18,080 nucleotides of DNA from positions 1 to 18,080 of the forward strand of contig CAYYEM010000034.1 of assembly GCA_964470915.1 (NCBI GenBank), read 5' to 3'. The DNA is from CAYPXN01 sp964470915 (GTDB taxonomy: Bacteria > UBA10199 > JADFYH01). The notes beneath the pieces were generated by a model that had not been told where the DNA came from, did no database searches, and saw only the letters and a program-made list of their open reading frames with translations. The translations under genes and the position numbers were made by a program. Positions 6,966 to 15,084 of the stretch are shown in pieces (within the stretch, counting starts at the first letter, position 1; each line of letters begins with the position of its first letter).

Positions 6966-8567
6966 TTTTACCGACTGATGATAAGCAAGCAAGCTCGAGA
7001 AAAATTTCATCTTCGGATTTTTGCCTTCGATGTAATCTTTTTCCCAATCGGTTTTGAAGAGAATCATCGGGTATCCTCGCACGTCGTAAACTACGTGGGC
7101 TTGATAGTAGCTGATGAAGTTTTCCATTTCTTTTCTGTTCTCGCAATCAAACCAGCGTGAAACGGTGTAGGGGAGAGTGTTGAAGACGGCTTCTGCGCCG
7201 TATTCGTGTAAGAGGCGAAACTTCACAACTTCGAGCTGTAATTGTCCGACGACTCCGATAATGGTTTCAGTGTTGTGTTTTTTTCGGAACACTTGAGAGC
7301 TACCTTCTTCCGCAAGTTGCTCGATGCCTTTTTGAAGTTGTTTGTTCTTAATGGGATTTTTGAGTTCAACACGACAAAATAAATCCGGAGAAAATTGTGG
7401 GATCCCGGTAAATTTTAAATCTTCACCTTCGGTAAGGGTATCGCCAATCATCAAATTTCCACGATCATGTACTCCGATAATATCTCCTGCAAAGGCTTCT
7501 TCCACTCCTTTGCGTTCTTGCGACATAAATTGAATAGCATGGTTGATGCGAAAATTTTTTCCTTCACGTGCATTATATAAAGTCATGCCTGGAAGAAATT
7601 TACCTGAACAAATTCGAATAAAAGCACAACGGTCACGGTGTTTTGGATCCATATTGGCCTGAATTTTAAAAATAAGGCCGGTAAATCTTTCTTCATTTGG
7701 ATTCACTTCCCGAGTTTCAGCAGGACGAGGGCGGGGCGAAGGGGCATATTTGATGAAAGCTTCCAGTAATTCTTGTACGCCAAAATTATTGATGGCGGAT
7801 CCAAAAAAAACAGGTGTGATATTCCCAGCTAAAAAAGCTTCCACGTCAAAATCATGTCCAGCACCGCTTAAAAGTTCGAGATCTTCTTTGAGTTTTTCTA
7901 ACAGTTCTTTCCCTATTTTTTTTTCCAAAGCGGGATCATTTAAATCTGAAAATACTTCTTGTTTGAAGTTTAAGGTTCTTTGATTTGGATCAAAAATTCT
8001 CATCTTTTTTTCAATGAGATCATAAACTCCCTTAAAACGATCTCCCTGACCTACGGGCCAGGTCATCGTGAAGCAGGGGAGCTGCAACACTTTTTCCACT
8101 TCATCGATCAGTTCGAAAGGATCCCGTCCTGCTAAATCCATTTTGTTCATGAAAGTAATGATGGGAAGATTACGATCGCGGCAAACCTGAAAAAGCTTTT
8201 TAGTTTGGGTTTCAATTCCTTTCGAAGAATCGATGACCATCATGGCGCTATCAACGGCTGTGAGAACTCGATATGTATCTTCGCTAAAGTCTTGGTGACC
8301 CGGAGTATCGAGAAGATTGAATTCCAGATTGGCATAACGAAATTGCATCACGGAAGAGGAAACAGAAATCCCGCGCTGCTTTTCAATTTCCATCCAGTCC
8401 GATCTGGCGAAGTGAGTAGAGCGTTTTGCTTTCACCATGCCCGCCATATGAATGGCATTTCCAAACAAAAGTAATTTTTCTGTGATGGTAGTTTTACCCG
8501 CATCGGGATGCGAGATGATGGCAAATGTTCTGCGACGTTCAATTTCAGATTTTAAATTTTGTGACAT
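6960..8567 (-). CDS. prfC: Peptide chain release factor 3 (RF3)
   Basis: RF3 is a translational GTPase that recycles RF1/RF2 from the ribosome after peptide release. The 535-residue length matches the family. The G-domain motifs are clear: SHPDAGKTT (P-loop, about 19-27), a switch I region with QRGISVSSSVMQF, DTPGHQDFSEDT (G3) and FMNKMD (G4). ISVSSSVMQF and the GQLQLEVV region further on are RF3 characteristics. I chose the ATG at 8567. A longer reading to 8678 would only translate a palindromic repeat (Pro/Ser/Gly/Glu-rich) and lacks family similarity. The Shine-Dalgarno GAGGGGAG (8578-8585, minus strand) lies at the edge of that repeat. It is downstream of tex on the same strand. Confidence 0.96.
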   Translation of the reverse strand: MSQNLKSEIERRRTFAIISHPDAGKTTITEKLLLFGNAIHMAGMVKAKRSTHFARSDWMEIEKQRGISVSSSVMQFRYANLEFNLLDTPGHQDFSEDTYRVLTAVDSAMMVIDSSKGIETQTKKLFQVCRDRNLPIITFMNKMDLAGRDPFELIDEVEKVLQLPCFTMTWPVGQGDRFKGVYDLIEKKMRIFDPNQRTLNFKQEVFSDLNDPALEKKIGKELLEKLKEDLELLSGAGHDFDVEAFLAGNITPVFFGSAINNFGVQELLEAFIKYAPSPRPRPAETREVNPNEERFTGLIFKIQANMDPKHRDRCAFIRICSGKFLPGMTLYNAREGKNFRINHAIQFMSQERKGVEEAFAGDIIGVHDRGNLMIGDTLTEGEDLKFTGIPQFSPDLFCRVELKNPIKNKQLQKGIEQLAEEGSSQVFRKKHNTETIIGVVGQLQLEVVKFRLLHEYGAEAVFNTLPYTVSRWFDCENRKEMENFISYYQAHVVYDVRGYPMILFKTDWEKDYIEGKNPKMKFFSSLLAYHQSVKS

Positions 8568-8579
8568 AAATTGAATTCT

Positions 8580-8673
8580 CCCCTCATCCACCCTACGGGC
8601 ACCTTCTCCCTCAAGGGGCGAAAGATCTTCTGTTTCACCCTCTCCCCTTGAGGGAGAGGGTTGGGGTGAGGGG
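8580..8673 (-). repeat. Palindromic GC-rich repeat before prfC
   Basis: This is a nested inverted repeat. An outer arm (8580-8594 against 8657-8673) is imperfect. An inner 13-base arm is perfect (8606-8618 against 8644-8656). A short alternative hairpin has a 9-base perfect stem (8638-8646 against 8652-8660, loop of 5). It lies in the tex-prfC gap and shares GGAGAGGGTT-R-GGGTGAGG (18 of 19) with 14987-15084. The prfC end of the outer arm (8580-8585) overlaps the prfC Shine-Dalgarno. Similar sequences are common as dispersed repeats in many bacterial genomes and often cause spurious protein extensions. Confidence 0.8.
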
Positions 8674-8685
8674 AACATTGAAATA

Positions 8686-11019
8686 TCATTTCCCTACCTT
8701 AAAATTGGCCAATCCACCAAAAGGATTATTAAAAGCACCCGTCTTGGGTGGGGGAGCTTTTGATGATTGAGAATGTGTGGGTCGATTTTCTGGACGAGGT
8801 CCTTGAGAAGGTCGATTTGTAGAAGGTGATTTTTCACTCTTCATGCTGAGTGCAATTTGATTTTTCTCAAGATTGATTTCCATTACGCGGACTTGAACGT
8901 GATCGCCAGGGCTTACTACTTCTCGAGGATCTTTTACAAATTTATCAGCGAGTTGAGAAATGTGAACCAGACCATCTTGATGGACTCCAATATCTACAAA
9001 AGCGCCAAAGTTGGTGACGTTGGTGACGATTCCAGGACAAAGCATGTCCGGCTTTAAATCTTTTACTTCCATAATATCGTCGCGGTAATGAAAAGTCACA
9101 AAAGGATCTCTTGGGTCGCGTCCTGGTTTTTCAAGCTCTTTCAAAATATCGGCATAGGTAAATGCATCCACTTCTTTTTTGAATTGAGCATCCTTTTTAA
9201 TCCAATCAATTCCAGATCCCATGAGTTCTTTGACAGATTTTCCCAAGCGATGGGCAAGAGATTCAAGAAGAGGATAGCGTTCGGGATGTACGCCTGTATT
9301 ATCGAGAGGATTCTCGGATTCTGGCACACGGATAAAACCGGCGGCCTGTTCAAAAGTTTTCTTTGAAAAACGGGGCACTTCCAAAAGTTCTTCACGAGAT
9401 TTAAATAAGCCTTTTTTGTTTCGATAATCCACGATCGATTTGGCAAGGCCGGGACCAATGCCAGATACATGTGAGAGTAAATGTTCTGAAGAAGTATTGA
9501 GATTAACACCCACCTGATTTACACAAGTATCGACCACCAAATCCAAACTTTTTTTCAAAGCATGTTCACCTACATCGTGTTGATACTGTCCCACACCAAT
9601 GCTTTTAGGATCAATCTTCACGAGTTCAGCCAGAGGATCTTGTAATCTTCGCGCAATCGAAATGGCTCCACGAACAGTCAGATCTAAATCCGGGAACTCT
9701 AAACGGGCGACTTCGCTGGCGCTATAGACACTAGCCCCTGATTCATTCACCATCACGACGGGTATCTGAGCAAGTCCTACTTCTTTGAGCGCGCTGCGAA
9801 TAAATGTTTCCGTTTCGCGACCAGCAGTTCCATTGCCTACCGCAATCGCTCGAATATTTGCTTTTTTGATCAGTTGTTCTAATCCTTTTTGTGCCACTTT
9901 TTTTTCGCTATCGCTTTGCAAATGCATCACTGTGCTTCCGATATATTTTCCAGAGTCATCTACTACAGCCAGTTTGCAACCGGTGCGTATGCCAGGATCC
10001 ACTCCTAAAACTGATTTGGGGCCGTAGGGAGAGGCAAGAAGAAGTTTTCTGACATTTTCAGCAAATACTTTGATAGCAGCCTCATCTGCTACTTCTTTTA
10101 AATTTTTATGAACTTCTGTTTCAATGCTGGTTTGAACATAGCCTTTGAGAGCAAGTCTTGCTGCCTTTAAAAGTATTTCAGCACCTTGAGCTTTTATATT
10201 GCTGCAAGCAGCCGCTTCAAATTTTTTAATCAGTAAATCTTCAAAACCACTGTCTCCCCCTTGAGGGTCGGGTTTGCCGCCGATGCTAAGACTCAGCTCT
10301 TCTTCCATCCATCCTCTTCGCATGGCGAGATAGCGGTGAGAGTTTTGAGAGTGGAGTAAATTTGCAATGGATTCATTAAAAGAAAAATAATTTTCAAATT
10401 TGCTGTTGGGTTTTGCTTTGCTGCCTTTGGTGGATCTTAACGCAGCATTTTTGAAAGTTTGTTCTCTGACGAATTGTCTTAATTCTTGGGTTTCTGCGAG
10501 TTTTTCTACCAAAATATCTTGAGCACCTTGTAAAGCTGCAGCGATATCTTTTATTTTCTTTTCTTCATTAACAAAGGTGGCTGCAACTTTTTCCAAAGTT
10601 TGATCTGAGTTTGATAAACCATGACCAAGATCCCAAATCCATTGGGCGAGAGGCTCCAAGCCTGCTTCTTTGGCGATGCTTGCTTTGGTTTTTCTTTTCT
10701 GTTTGTAGGGAAGATAAATGTCTTCAAGTGTTTCCAAAACAAACGTAGAAAGAATTTTTTCTTTTAGTTCTGGGGTGAGCTTTTGCTGTTTTTCAATTTC
10801 TTCGGCAATAAATTTCTGACGTTTGAGAATGCTTTCCCATTTTTCAGAAGCATCGATCACTTTTTGAATCGCCACCTCATCTAAATTACCTGTTTGCTCT
10901 TTTCGATATCGGGCAATGAAAGGAAGCGTAGCGCCTTCTGTATGGAGTTTGAGGACAGCATCTGCTTGTTGGGCACTGATGCCGGGAAGTTCTTGGGCGA
11001 ACCAGGTTTGGATATTCAT
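8686..11019 (-). CDS. tex: Tex-like S1 RNA-binding transcription accessory protein
   Basis: This is a 777-residue protein with the full Tex architecture. The N-terminal helical domain begins with the conserved GATLPFIARYRKEQTG. A YqgF/RNase H-like fold follows with GVDPGIRTG (about 338). Next is a helix-hairpin-helix pair (SGIGPGLAKSIVDYRN, about 515-530) and a C-terminal S1 domain (about 650-720, with GIVTNVTNFGAFVDIGVHQ and GLVHISQL). A Pro/Ser-rich tail of about 50 residues is likely disordered. Tex binds RNA and affects transcription and gene expression. An upstream TTG at 11031 is possible, but the ATG at 11019 has GAG 6 bases from it and lies 4 bases after the ppnP stop, so I prefer it. 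It is probably cotranscribed with ppnP and the acyltransferase gene. Confidence 0.95.
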   Translation of the reverse strand: MNIQTWFAQELPGISAQQADAVLKLHTEGATLPFIARYRKEQTGNLDEVAIQKVIDASEKWESILKRQKFIAEEIEKQQKLTPELKEKILSTFVLETLEDIYLPYKQKRKTKASIAKEAGLEPLAQWIWDLGHGLSNSDQTLEKVAATFVNEEKKIKDIAAALQGAQDILVEKLAETQELRQFVREQTFKNAALRSTKGSKAKPNSKFENYFSFNESIANLLHSQNSHRYLAMRRGWMEEELSLSIGGKPDPQGGDSGFEDLLIKKFEAAACSNIKAQGAEILLKAARLALKGYVQTSIETEVHKNLKEVADEAAIKVFAENVRKLLLASPYGPKSVLGVDPGIRTGCKLAVVDDSGKYIGSTVMHLQSDSEKKVAQKGLEQLIKKANIRAIAVGNGTAGRETETFIRSALKEVGLAQIPVVMVNESGASVYSASEVARLEFPDLDLTVRGAISIARRLQDPLAELVKIDPKSIGVGQYQHDVGEHALKKSLDLVVDTCVNQVGVNLNTSSEHLLSHVSGIGPGLAKSIVDYRNKKGLFKSREELLEVPRFSKKTFEQAAGFIRVPESENPLDNTGVHPERYPLLESLAHRLGKSVKELMGSGIDWIKKDAQFKKEVDAFTYADILKELEKPGRDPRDPFVTFHYRDDIMEVKDLKPDMLCPGIVTNVTNFGAFVDIGVHQDGLVHISQLADKFVKDPREVVSPGDHVQVRVMEINLEKNQIALSMKSEKSPSTNRPSQGPRPENRPTHSQSSKAPPPKTGAFNNPFGGLANFKVGK

Positions 11020-11023
11020 GAAT

Positions 11024-11341
11024 TTACTCAAAAATGCAGAGATATTCTGCGATTCCTTCTTTGACTAAAATTTCAAAAGAAGAACTGCCTGGCACCCTGA
11101 ATTCTTGGCCAGCATGGTAAGAAGTCCAGTTCTGATCGCCAGCAACTTTTACTTGGCAGGAGCCTGAAGTGATATGCATGCGTTCAGGGGCAGCGGTGTT
11201 GAAAGTATAAGCTCCTGGATAAATCAGTCCGAGAGTTTTCTTGTTACCTTGAGAGTCATAAACAGAATGACTCACTACTTTGCCTTCAAAATAGATATTG
11301 GCTTTTAAATCTACACTGACGTTTTCAAGTTTTTGTGACAT
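11024..11341 (-). CDS. ppnP: Pyrimidine/purine nucleoside phosphorylase
   Basis: This 105-residue single-domain cupin-like protein matches PpnP (YaiE, DUF1255). It has K-A-N-I-Y-F-E-G-K-V-V-S-H near the N-terminus, the G-L-I-Y-P-G-x-Y-x-F strand, PERMHITSG, and a C-terminal PGSSSFEI strand followed by YLCIFE. PpnP splits a broad set of nucleosides with phosphate to give the base and ribose-1-phosphate, in salvage and stress metabolism. The start has a strong Shine-Dalgarno (CAGGAG, 5-10 bases upstream). The gap to the upstream acyltransferase is 12 bases and tex begins 4 bases after its stop, so it sits inside an operon. Confidence 0.93.
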   Translation of the reverse strand: MSQKLENVSVDLKANIYFEGKVVSHSVYDSQGNKKTLGLIYPGAYTFNTAAPERMHITSGSCQVKVAGDQNWTSYHAGQEFRVPGSSSFEILVKEGIAEYLCIFE

Positions 11342-11353
11342 AAAATCTCCTGA

Positions 11354-12073
11354 TTATTCTTTTGCTTTTGCCAGTTTTGCTTCTGCGCGGATCACTTCCC
11401 GATGAAAGCGGTCCACATATTGTTCGTGAGTTTCCCCTTTTTTCTTTTTGATAAAAATGGGTTTTCCAATTTTGTGTATGAGCTTTACCGGAAGTGGAAA
11501 AAAACCCAAACCAAAAAAGAAGGGTAGGCTGAAACGGGTTTTTTCCAAAATTTTAATTCGGGGTTTTAAAAACAAGTAGGAATTGTAATAAACCGCATTA
11601 ATTCCGTTGCAGTAAGTTGGGACAATGGGTGTTTTTGTTTTGATAGCGATGCGTACAAAGCCTTTGCGTCTTTCCCAGGGAATACGCTTTAATCCTGATT
11701 TAGCAATCAGTGCTTCGTATATTCCACCGGGAGCGAGCATGACCACATTGTTTTCTCGCAAGAGAATTTCTGCATTACGAGGATTGGCATTCACAGCCCC
11801 CCCTTTGACAAAAAATTCTCGAACTCCAGGAATTTGAAAAAGAAATTTTGCTCCCAGACCTCTTGGATAAATTTTCAAATCGTCTACCATTTTTTTGGCG
11901 AGTAAAAAACCATGATAGGGAATGATGCCATGGTTCATGACAATGAGGCATTTTTTTCTAGGGATATTTTTTAAACCCCTTACCTCATAACGAAAATATT
12001 TTTCGAGTAGAAAAAAGAAAGGGCTGATTTTATCCACGAAATCATGATCGGCCTGATGGAGCTTGTCTTTCAT
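11354..12073 (-). CDS. Lysophospholipid acyltransferase family protein (PlsC/MGAT-like)
   Basis: This 239-residue protein belongs to the glycerolipid acyltransferase fold. After a short N-terminus it has EVRGLKNIP, then a core NHGIIPYHG (N47-G55), and later APGGIYEALI (about 115), the substrate-binding 'PGG/PEG' block. Such enzymes move acyl chains onto lysophospholipids or related acceptors at the inner membrane. In the MGAT-like subgroup the motif is usually NHGGxPxD(G). Here the aspartate position is histidine (H54), so the active-site pattern is atypical. The C-terminus is very basic (IFIKKKKG), suiting membrane contact. A TTG at 12094 would extend it by 7 residues, but I prefer the ATG at 12073, which has AAGGGA upstream. 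It leads the ppnP-tex-prfC cluster. Confidence 0.78.
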   Translation of the reverse strand: MKDKLHQADHDFVDKISPFFFLLEKYFRYEVRGLKNIPRKKCLIVMNHGIIPYHGFLLAKKMVDDLKIYPRGLGAKFLFQIPGVREFFVKGGAVNANPRNAEILLRENNVVMLAPGGIYEALIAKSGLKRIPWERRKGFVRIAIKTKTPIVPTYCNGINAVYYNSYLFLKPRIKILEKTRFSLPFFFGLGFFPLPVKLIHKIGKPIFIKKKKGETHEQYVDRFHREVIRAEAKLAKAKE

Positions 12074-12236
12074 AAGGGGTTTTCCCTTAGACAATTTTTA
12101 GGGATCTATCAAGCTCATTAAAAGTGTTCCAAAACAATCCACTTAAGGGAATCAAGGCCTCTCCTGTCATTTAACAGCTCTTTGAACTTTAAAAATCAAG
12201 CGTATGAAATTGTTTAATTTTTCAGGATTCTGATTC

Positions 12237-12264
12237 TTGGCATGCTTTGTGTAATTACTATTAT
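12237..12264 (+). promoter_or_regulatory. Possible sigma-70-type promoter for the 12286 gene
   Basis: TTGGCA at 12237-12242 and TATTAT at 12259-12264 are separated by 16 bases, in a 212-base gap between divergent genes. The predicted start would fall close to the AAAGGA Shine-Dalgarno at 12271-12276, giving a very short leader, which weakens the case. The rest of the gap (12074-12236) is AT-rich and shows nothing else I can name. Confidence 0.3.
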
Positions 12265-12285
12265 AAGAAGAAAGGAACATCATTT

Positions 12286-13218
12286 ATGGGACACTCACTT
12301 AAAGAGGTCAGTTCATTTGTACCACAACATATAAAAGAAACGCATTTTTTCCAGGAATGTATCTCAGCCCTTCCACATTTATCATCAGGTGTTACAGATA
12401 AAGAAGGGAATGTAATACCTGGAAATATTGATCATTATGGCGTGGAAGTTTGTTGGCAACAAACAGGTCGTTTATTATCTGATACAAAATGGGTGCAAAA
12501 TCATCCCAGATTTGCAGAGCTATCAGCTTATAGCCAAAAAATTCTGAAATTGAATCATCAAAGTCCTGAAGAGGCCATTTTGTTTAGTAAAGGAGCTCTT
12601 GAAATGCTGGATGCTGGTAGAACGATGTCAGAAGCAGCTCGATTGGCTCTGAGCCTTCAATATGCCGTGAAATATTCTAAAATCACTCCGATGACATTAG
12701 CAAAAGCTGAAAATTTATTGCCTGAGAGTATTCGCAATATTCCAGAAAATCCTCAGGTATCTCCTGTAGAAGCTCCTGATCTTGTAGCTCACGAGGAAGT
12801 AAAGTCTGAAAATAAAGATCGCACAGTTCGTATATCAGAGCCAATGGTATTAAAAGGAAAGATTCCTCAGACTTCTGCTCCTGCGCAGCGTTTTGAAAAA
12901 GATTTACGGAAACTTTCCAAAGCAGAAATGATTTCTCTTCAGGAATCTTGTGTGCAAATTCAGACACAACACTTTATTGATCAGGGCATGAGTCCAGAGA
13001 ATGCCAAAAAACTGGCTTTGAGTTTATTGGGTGCGACGGGTGTGGACGGAAAGTATGGCTCCAAAACAAGACAATTACTTTCAAATGTTCTACTTATTTT
13101 ATCGGAAGATAAGAGAATTAATGTGGCAGATATCAAGAGTGTTCAAGTTTTGAACAGTGCTCTGCATGCCGAGTCCTTGCGCGGCTTTGTAAAACAGGCT
13201 TTAAAAGAATCAGCATAG
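12286..13218 (+). CDS. Unknown protein with two related helical segments
   Basis: I do not recognise this 310-residue protein. It starts at the ATG at 12286, with AAAGGA upstream. It has no signal peptide and no membrane segment, so it is probably cytoplasmic. Two stretches resemble each other: residues about 105-131 (LDAGRTMSEAARLALSLQYA) and about 230-256 (IDQGMSPENAKKLALSLLGA). Both are helical with an S/P-E-x-A-x-x-L-A-L-S-L core, which suggests an internal duplication. Between them lies a Pro/Glu/Lys-rich linker (about 150-205). GVDGKYGSKTRQLL (252-265) loosely resembles the D-G-x-x-G-x-x-T signature of peptidoglycan-binding repeats, but without export that is weak. It lies 79 bases upstream of ettA on the same strand and may be cotranscribed. 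Confidence 0.6.
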   Translation: MGHSLKEVSSFVPQHIKETHFFQECISALPHLSSGVTDKEGNVIPGNIDHYGVEVCWQQTGRLLSDTKWVQNHPRFAELSAYSQKILKLNHQSPEEAILFSKGALEMLDAGRTMSEAARLALSLQYAVKYSKITPMTLAKAENLLPESIRNIPENPQVSPVEAPDLVAHEEVKSENKDRTVRISEPMVLKGKIPQTSAPAQRFEKDLRKLSKAEMISLQESCVQIQTQHFIDQGMSPENAKKLALSLLGATGVDGKYGSKTRQLLSNVLLILSEDKRINVADIKSVQVLNSALHAESLRGFVKQALKESA

Positions 13219-13271
13219 GATTCTTGTTCCTACTTTTGCGTGACATTGATTTGTGAACGGAGTAGGACAGC

Positions 13272-13291
13272 CTCCTTCATTGAAGAAGGAG
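13272..13291 (+). promoter_or_regulatory. Hairpin covering the ettA Shine-Dalgarno
   Basis: CTCCTTC (13272-13278) pairs perfectly with GAAGGAG (13285-13291) around a 6-base loop. AAGGAG (13286-13291) is also the ribosome binding site, 6 bases before the ettA ATG. Folding would hide it. The stem resembles the shorter arms of the repeats at 14992-15076. Confidence 0.5.
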
Positions 13292-13297
13292 ATATGT

Positions 13298-14986
13298 ATG
13301 GCCGAAGACGCGCAAAAGATTATTTTTTCCATGCACAAAGTCAGTCGAGTGCACCCCCCGAACAAAGTGGTTCTTAAGGATATTTCTCTTTCCTTTTATT
13401 ATGGCGCCAAAATTGGTGTGCTGGGTTTGAATGGAGCAGGGAAAAGTAGCTTGCTTCGAATTATTGCAGGCACAGATCAAGGCTACCAGGGTGAGCTTAG
13501 TATTTCCAAGGGTTATTCAGTTGGATTTTTAGAGCAAGAGCCCCAACTCGATCTAAATAAAACTGTGAAAGAATGTGTATCCGAAGGGGTACAGGAAATT
13601 GTCGATCTCCTCAAAGAATTTGAACAAATTAATAACAAGTTTGCAGAACCCATGAATGATGACGAAATGACAAAGCTTCTAGATCGTCAAGCAGTGGTTC
13701 AGGAAAAACTCGATCAAAGCAATGCTTGGGAACTGGATAGTCGCCTGGAATTAGCAATGGATGCGCTTCGTTGTCCACCGGATGATGCAAAAATAGAAAA
13801 TCTATCCGGAGGTGAAAAGCGTCGGGTTGCTTTGTGTCGACTTCTTCTGCGTGAGCCCGATATTCTTTTGCTCGATGAGCCTACCAACCATTTGGATGCA
13901 GAATCGGTATTTTGGTTGGAACGCCATCTTCAACAATACAAAGGTACAGTCATTGCTGTTACCCATGATCGTTATTTTTTAGATAATGTCGCAGGTTGGA
14001 TTTTGGAGTTGGATCGTGGTTACGGAATTCCTTGGAAGGGAAATTATTCTTCGTGGTTGCAGCAAAAAGATGAGCGACTTCGTCAGGAAGAAAAATCCGA
14101 TCAAAAACGAATGAAAACTTTGGAACGCGAACTTGAATGGATTCGTCAAACACCCTCAGCGCGTCGTGCAAAATCAAAAGCGCGTATCACGAATTACGAA
14201 ACTCTTCTTAAACAAGATAATCAGCAAAAAATGGATGAGATTGAAATCTATATTCCGCCCGGACCTCGTTTGGGTGAGAAAGTGATTGTGGCCGATAAAG
14301 TTTCAAAAGCTTATGGCGATAAACTGCTGTTTGAAAATTTAAGTTTTTCACTTCCTCAAGGGGGTATCGTTGGGGTGATTGGTCCGAACGGAGCTGGTAA
14401 AACGACTCTTTTTAAAATGATCATGGGTTTAGAAAAACCTGATAGTGGAACTTTTACGGTGGGTGATACGGTGAAGCTTGCCTACGTGGATCAAAATCGT
14501 TTCAAGGCAGATGAGAAGCGTAGCGTGTGGGAAGTGGTATCAGGTGGAAATGATTTAATGATGTTGGGTAGCAAAGAAGTAAATTCTCGGGCTTATGTGG
14601 CACGCTTTGCTTTTAGTGGTCAGGATCAGCAAAAACAAATTGCAGTGCTTTCAGGTGGAGAGAGAAATCGGGTGCATTTAGCCTGTACTCTTAAAGAAGG
14701 TGGAAACGTGCTTTTGCTCGACGAACCCACCAATGATTTGGATGTAAATACACTTCGTGCACTGGAAGAAGCGCTAGTGAATTTTGTGGGCTGCGCGGTG
14801 GTAATCAGTCATGATCGCTGGTTTTTAGATCGTATCGCGACTCACATGCTTGCCTTTGAAGGTGACAGTCAAGTCGTTTGGTTCGATGGAAATTTTTCGG
14901 AATATGAAGCAGATAAAAAACGTCGCTTAGGTGCGGAAGCAGAAAAAATTCATCGAATTAAATATAAAAAGTTAAAGAGAGATTAA
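13298..14986 (+). CDS. ettA: Energy-dependent translational throttle protein EttA (ABC-F)
   Basis: This 562-residue protein has two ABC ATPase domains and no membrane segments, the ABC-F pattern. Domain 1 has Walker A GLNGAGKSS (43-51), signature LSGGEKRR and Walker B LLLDEPTNHLD. An arm-linker (PtIM) rich in Glu/Arg/Lys, with W-I-R-x-T-P-x-A-R, separates it from domain 2 (GPNGAGKTT, LSGGERNR, LLLDEPTNDLD). The closing IKYKKLK tail matches E. coli EttA (555 residues). EttA binds the ribosomal E site and gates entry into elongation according to the ATP/ADP ratio. I chose the ATG at 13298 with AAGGAG 6 bases upstream, inside a hairpin. A start at 13253 would be non-homologous. The repeat pair and a DedA-family gene follow. 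Confidence 0.96.
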   Translation: MAEDAQKIIFSMHKVSRVHPPNKVVLKDISLSFYYGAKIGVLGLNGAGKSSLLRIIAGTDQGYQGELSISKGYSVGFLEQEPQLDLNKTVKECVSEGVQEIVDLLKEFEQINNKFAEPMNDDEMTKLLDRQAVVQEKLDQSNAWELDSRLELAMDALRCPPDDAKIENLSGGEKRRVALCRLLLREPDILLLDEPTNHLDAESVFWLERHLQQYKGTVIAVTHDRYFLDNVAGWILELDRGYGIPWKGNYSSWLQQKDERLRQEEKSDQKRMKTLERELEWIRQTPSARRAKSKARITNYETLLKQDNQQKMDEIEIYIPPGPRLGEKVIVADKVSKAYGDKLLFENLSFSLPQGGIVGVIGPNGAGKTTLFKMIMGLEKPDSGTFTVGDTVKLAYVDQNRFKADEKRSVWEVVSGGNDLMMLGSKEVNSRAYVARFAFSGQDQQKQIAVLSGGERNRVHLACTLKEGGNVLLLDEPTNDLDVNTLRALEEALVNFVGCAVVISHDRWFLDRIATHMLAFEGDSQVVWFDGNFSEYEADKKRRLGAEAEKIHRIKYKKLKRD

Positions 14987-14991
14987 TAGTT

Positions 14992-15014
14992 CCCTCTCCT
15001 TACAAAGGAGAGGG
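14992..15014 (+). repeat. Perfect hairpin just after ettA
   Basis: CCCTCTCCTT (14992-15001) and AAGGAGAGGG (15005-15014) form a 10-base perfect stem with a 3-base loop, 5 bases after the ettA stop. It is followed by TTAGGGTGAGG, not a T-run, so it is not a classic terminator. It belongs to the same repeat family as 8580-8673. Confidence 0.7.
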
Positions 15015-15052
15015 TTAGGGTGAGGTCTTGAAATTGTCAGACCGCTCCCTGA

Positions 15053-15076
15053 CCCCCTCCTTCTCTAAGGAGGGGG
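15053..15076 (+). promoter_or_regulatory. Perfect hairpin containing the dedA-family Shine-Dalgarno
   Basis: CCCCCTCCTT (15053-15062) pairs with AAGGAGGGGG (15067-15076) around a CTCT loop. AGGAGG (15068-15073), the strongest ribosome binding site for the ATG at 15085, is entirely within the 3' arm. The stem would lock it in RNA. Confidence 0.55.
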
Positions 15077-15084
15077 GAAACACA

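Noticed and set aside
8568..8678. N-terminal extension of prfC from the upstream in-frame start
   Set aside because: It translates the palindromic repeat into a Pro/Ser/Gly/Glu-rich leader not expected in RF3. The family start matches the ATG at 8567 with a good Shine-Dalgarno.
11020..11031. TTG start for tex inside the ppnP stop region
   Set aside because: The ATG at 11019 has better spacing to GAG and matches the usual tex N-terminus. The TTG adds only four residues.
13219..13271. Possible terminator between the 12286 gene and ettA, with TCCTAC and GTAGGA arms
   Set aside because: The loop is about 35 bases and no T-run follows, so it is unlikely to end transcription.
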